The notes under the pieces are model-generated. The model made no database searches and was not told the DNA's origin. It saw nothing but the letters and a program-made list of their open reading frames with translations. A DNA stretch of 6,744 nt from Alphaproteobacteria bacterium. GTDB lineage: Bacteria > Pseudomonadota > Alphaproteobacteria > BNTO01. Below, in pieces: positions 5,635-6,744 of this stretch. Location of the stretch: positions 1 to 6,744 of the forward strand of contig BNTO01000048.1 in NCBI GenBank assembly GCA_025996655.1. The letters run 5' to 3'. Each line of letters begins with the position of its first letter. Position 1 is the stretch's first letter. The position numbers were made by a program, and so were the translations under genes.

Positions 5635-5937
5635 CTAAGCCGCAGGAAGGGGAGCTTTATTTTTAGATATCGCTGGGGCGTCTGCTTTCCACAACTCTTC
5701 ACCTTCCCGTCCATCTTTGAATATAAGTTTTCCTTTTCCTTCCCTTTTCCCGTTCACCCAAGTTCCAGCATACTTGGTTTTATCTGGGTACACCATTATG
5801 CCCCCTCCGTGAAGTTGGCCATCATCGTTAACCTCTCCTTCATAACCCTCGCCGCCTTGATGCCATCTCCTTATGGTGGTTATTCTTCCTGTCTTATCTT
5901 TCAGGAACTCCCGACCATGCCTTAGGTCTATTCCCAA
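5635..5937 (-). CDS. MORN-repeat protein, downstream frame (probably 3' part of a frameshifted gene)
   Basis: The frame gives 100 residues from a TTG at 5937. MORN repeats (YxGxW/FxxGxxxGxGxxxxxxG) are short beta-hairpin units found in bacterial and eukaryotic proteins, often linked to membranes or protein binding. About two and a half units are visible: EGYEGEVNDDGQLHGGG, KYAGTWVNGKREGKGKLIF and a degenerate DGREGEELWKADAP. The first 25 residues (GIDLRHGREFLKDKTGRI onward) are not MORN-like. The frame overlaps the end of the upstream MORN frame by 10 bases and is shifted by one base. No good ribosome binding site precedes the TTG, and an in-frame TAG sits just upstream at 5946-5944. It could be a translationally coupled second gene, but a frameshift splitting one MORN gene is more likely. 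Confidence 0.55.
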   Translation of the reverse strand: MGIDLRHGREFLKDKTGRITTIRRWHQGGEGYEGEVNDDGQLHGGGIMVYPDKTKYAGTWVNGKREGKGKLIFKDGREGEELWKADAPAISKNKAPLPAA

Positions 5938-6659
5938 TCTGGTCTATTGTCTTTCCAGAGTCCTTTATTTACGCGCCCGTCGTCGTATGTCATTACGCCT
6001 TCGCCTTCCTTCAAGTCGTTTCTCCATTCTCCTACGTACGTATCTCCGCTAGAGCTTGTCGAAGTCCCCTGTCCTTGCCTTTTGTCTGATTGCCATTTTC
6101 CATCGTATACACTTCCGTCTTCGTAACGGTGCTCACCGGTCCCTTCCCTTAAGTCGTTCACAAAATCCCCCACATACTTACCTCCTCTAGAAAATATTAA
6201 AGTTCCCTTACCATGTCTCAAGCCTTTCACAAAGTCTCCCTCGTACCTTTTCCTTTCGGATGTATCGTATTCAGAATATGTCAAAATCCCTTTTCCTTGG
6301 TGTTTGTCTGTTTCCCACTGTCCATCGTACACGCGTCCATCTGCGTAGGTGTGCACACCGCTCCCTTCCCTTAAGTCGTTCACAAAGTCTCCCACATACT
6401 TACCTCCGTTAGAAAATTTTAAAGTCCCCTTGCCATGTCTCAAGCCTTTTACAAAACCTCCCTTATACATTTTCCTTCCGAAGCTATCGTCTTTCGGGTA
6501 GGTCAAAATCCCCGTTCCGTCCATTTTTCCTTCTTTAAACTGTCCGTCATATACGCGCCCATCTGCAAAGGTATACACGCCTTGGCCGTCCTGCAAGCCG
6601 GCTTTCCAATCTCCTACATGTCTAGTCCCAAATTCTTGTTGTATAATTCTTGAGCAAGA
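5928..6659 (-). CDS. MORN-repeat protein, upstream frame (5' end unclear, probably broken gene)
   Basis: On the minus strand this open frame runs from just after a TAA at 6662-6660 to a TAG at 5930-5928. A TTG at 6596 gives 222 residues, but that cuts the first MORN unit (HVGDWKAGLQDGQGVYTF), which starts before it. No ATG or GTG lies between the TAA and that unit, so the true start is probably lost or lies in another frame. About ten MORN units follow, with cores such as VYDGQF, MYKGGF, YVGDF, VYDGQW, RYEGDF, YVGDF, VYDGKW and YVGEW. Units 2-4 and 5-7 form a 74-residue super-repeat. There is no membrane segment. The exact function is unknown; such proteins are thought to bind partners or membranes. 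It ends by overlapping the next MORN frame. Confidence 0.65.
   Translation of the reverse strand, partial: SCSRIIQQEFGTRHVGDWKAGLQDGQGVYTFADGRVYDGQFKEGKMDGTGILTYPKDDSFGRKMYKGGFVKGLRHGKGTLKFSNGGKYVGDFVNDLREGSGVHTYADGRVYDGQWETDKHQGKGILTYSEYDTSERKRYEGDFVKGLRHGKGTLIFSRGGKYVGDFVNDLREGTGEHRYEDGSVYDGKWQSDKRQGQGTSTSSSGDTYVGEWRNDLKEGEGVMTYDDGRVNKGLWKDNRPDWE
6111..6554 (-). repeat. 222-bp tandem super-repeat in the MORN gene
   Basis: Two adjacent units, 6554-6333 and 6332-6111, each encode 74 residues made of three MORN hairpins with the order VYDGQ, KGLRHGKGTL and YVGDFVNDLREG. DNA identity is high, with identical stretches such as CCCTTCCCTTAAGTCGTTCA (plus-strand reading). A third, shortened unit follows (from 6110). 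It keeps the first and last hairpins but lacks the middle KGLRHGKGTL hairpin, as if one MORN unit was deleted. Confidence 0.88.
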
Positions 6660-6662
6660 TTA

Positions 6663-6744
6663 TGAAGTGTGGAAGGAGGCTTTAGGAGACAGATTTACCA
6701 CAGGAACGCCCGAACGACGGAGGCAATTCGTCTCGAAATTCCTC
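6663..6744. other. Unassigned right edge, possible partial gene
   Basis: Two overlapping readings are open here. On the plus strand, codons from about 6646 to the edge give the protein-like string EQDYEVWKEALGDRFTTGT and continue, but without a convincing start. On the minus strand, in exact codon register with it, a frame from the edge ends at TAA 6684-6682, giving the tail EEFRDELPPSFGRSCGKSVS. Either could be the end or start of a gene lying beyond the window; the plus reading looks more natural. Neither can be called. Confidence 0.25.

Noticed and set aside
5506..5925. Plus-strand frame of 139 codons
   Set aside because: It lies antisense to the MORN gene and part of rpmH, both of which have clear family signatures on the minus strand.

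Overview
The window looks like part of a bacterial chromosome from a host-associated lineage with a decaying accessory genome. A compact block of intact housekeeping genes on the minus strand (plsX, rpmF, tRNA-Glu, rpmH) sits between regions with duplication, truncated and frameshifted genes, tandem repeats and the end of an insertion sequence. The style (short L32 and L34, broken-up plsX and rpmH operons, MORN-repeat proteins, large unrecognised secreted-type proteins, IS fragments) suggests an intracellular alphaproteobacterium, perhaps of the Holosporales type. That placement is inference and not proven by any single gene here.

Layout. Positions 1-214 hold the 5' end of an IS5-like transposase gene reading leftward off the window, and the probable end of its element. 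Directly at that end begins a degenerate copy (216-937, plus strand) of the C-terminal half of the large gene further right, followed by a remnant of the last codons of plsX (964-1038, minus). About 250 bases without a recognisable gene follow. At 1292-2062 is a GTG-started protein with a signal-peptide-like N terminus, and at 2104-3807 a 567-residue protein with a long poly-serine tract made of six perfect 24-bp repeats and a Pro/Arg-rich tail. The two reading frames overlap in a way that suggests one gene of about 838 codons split by a one-base change in an A5 tract. A small hairpin terminator overlaps the stop codon at 3805-3807.

Convergent to this, on the minus strand and in transcription order, come rpmH (5516-5382, too short for routine ORF calling), tRNA-Glu(UUC) with its own promoter and encoded CCA, rpmF and plsX. 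L34 and L32 are large-subunit ribosomal proteins, and PlsX makes acyl-phosphate for phospholipid synthesis. The usual partners rnpA (after rpmH) and fabH (after plsX) are missing from their normal positions.

Upstream of rpmH, also on the minus strand, is a MORN-repeat gene in two overlapping frames (6659-5928 and 5937-5635). It has a 222-bp tandem super-repeat and no convincing start codon, so it is probably broken. The last 60-100 bases to the right edge are not confidently assigned.

The most notable features are the poly-Ser secreted-type protein of unknown family, its fossil duplicate that carried part of plsX with it, and the copy-number-variable repeat that keeps the reading frame.
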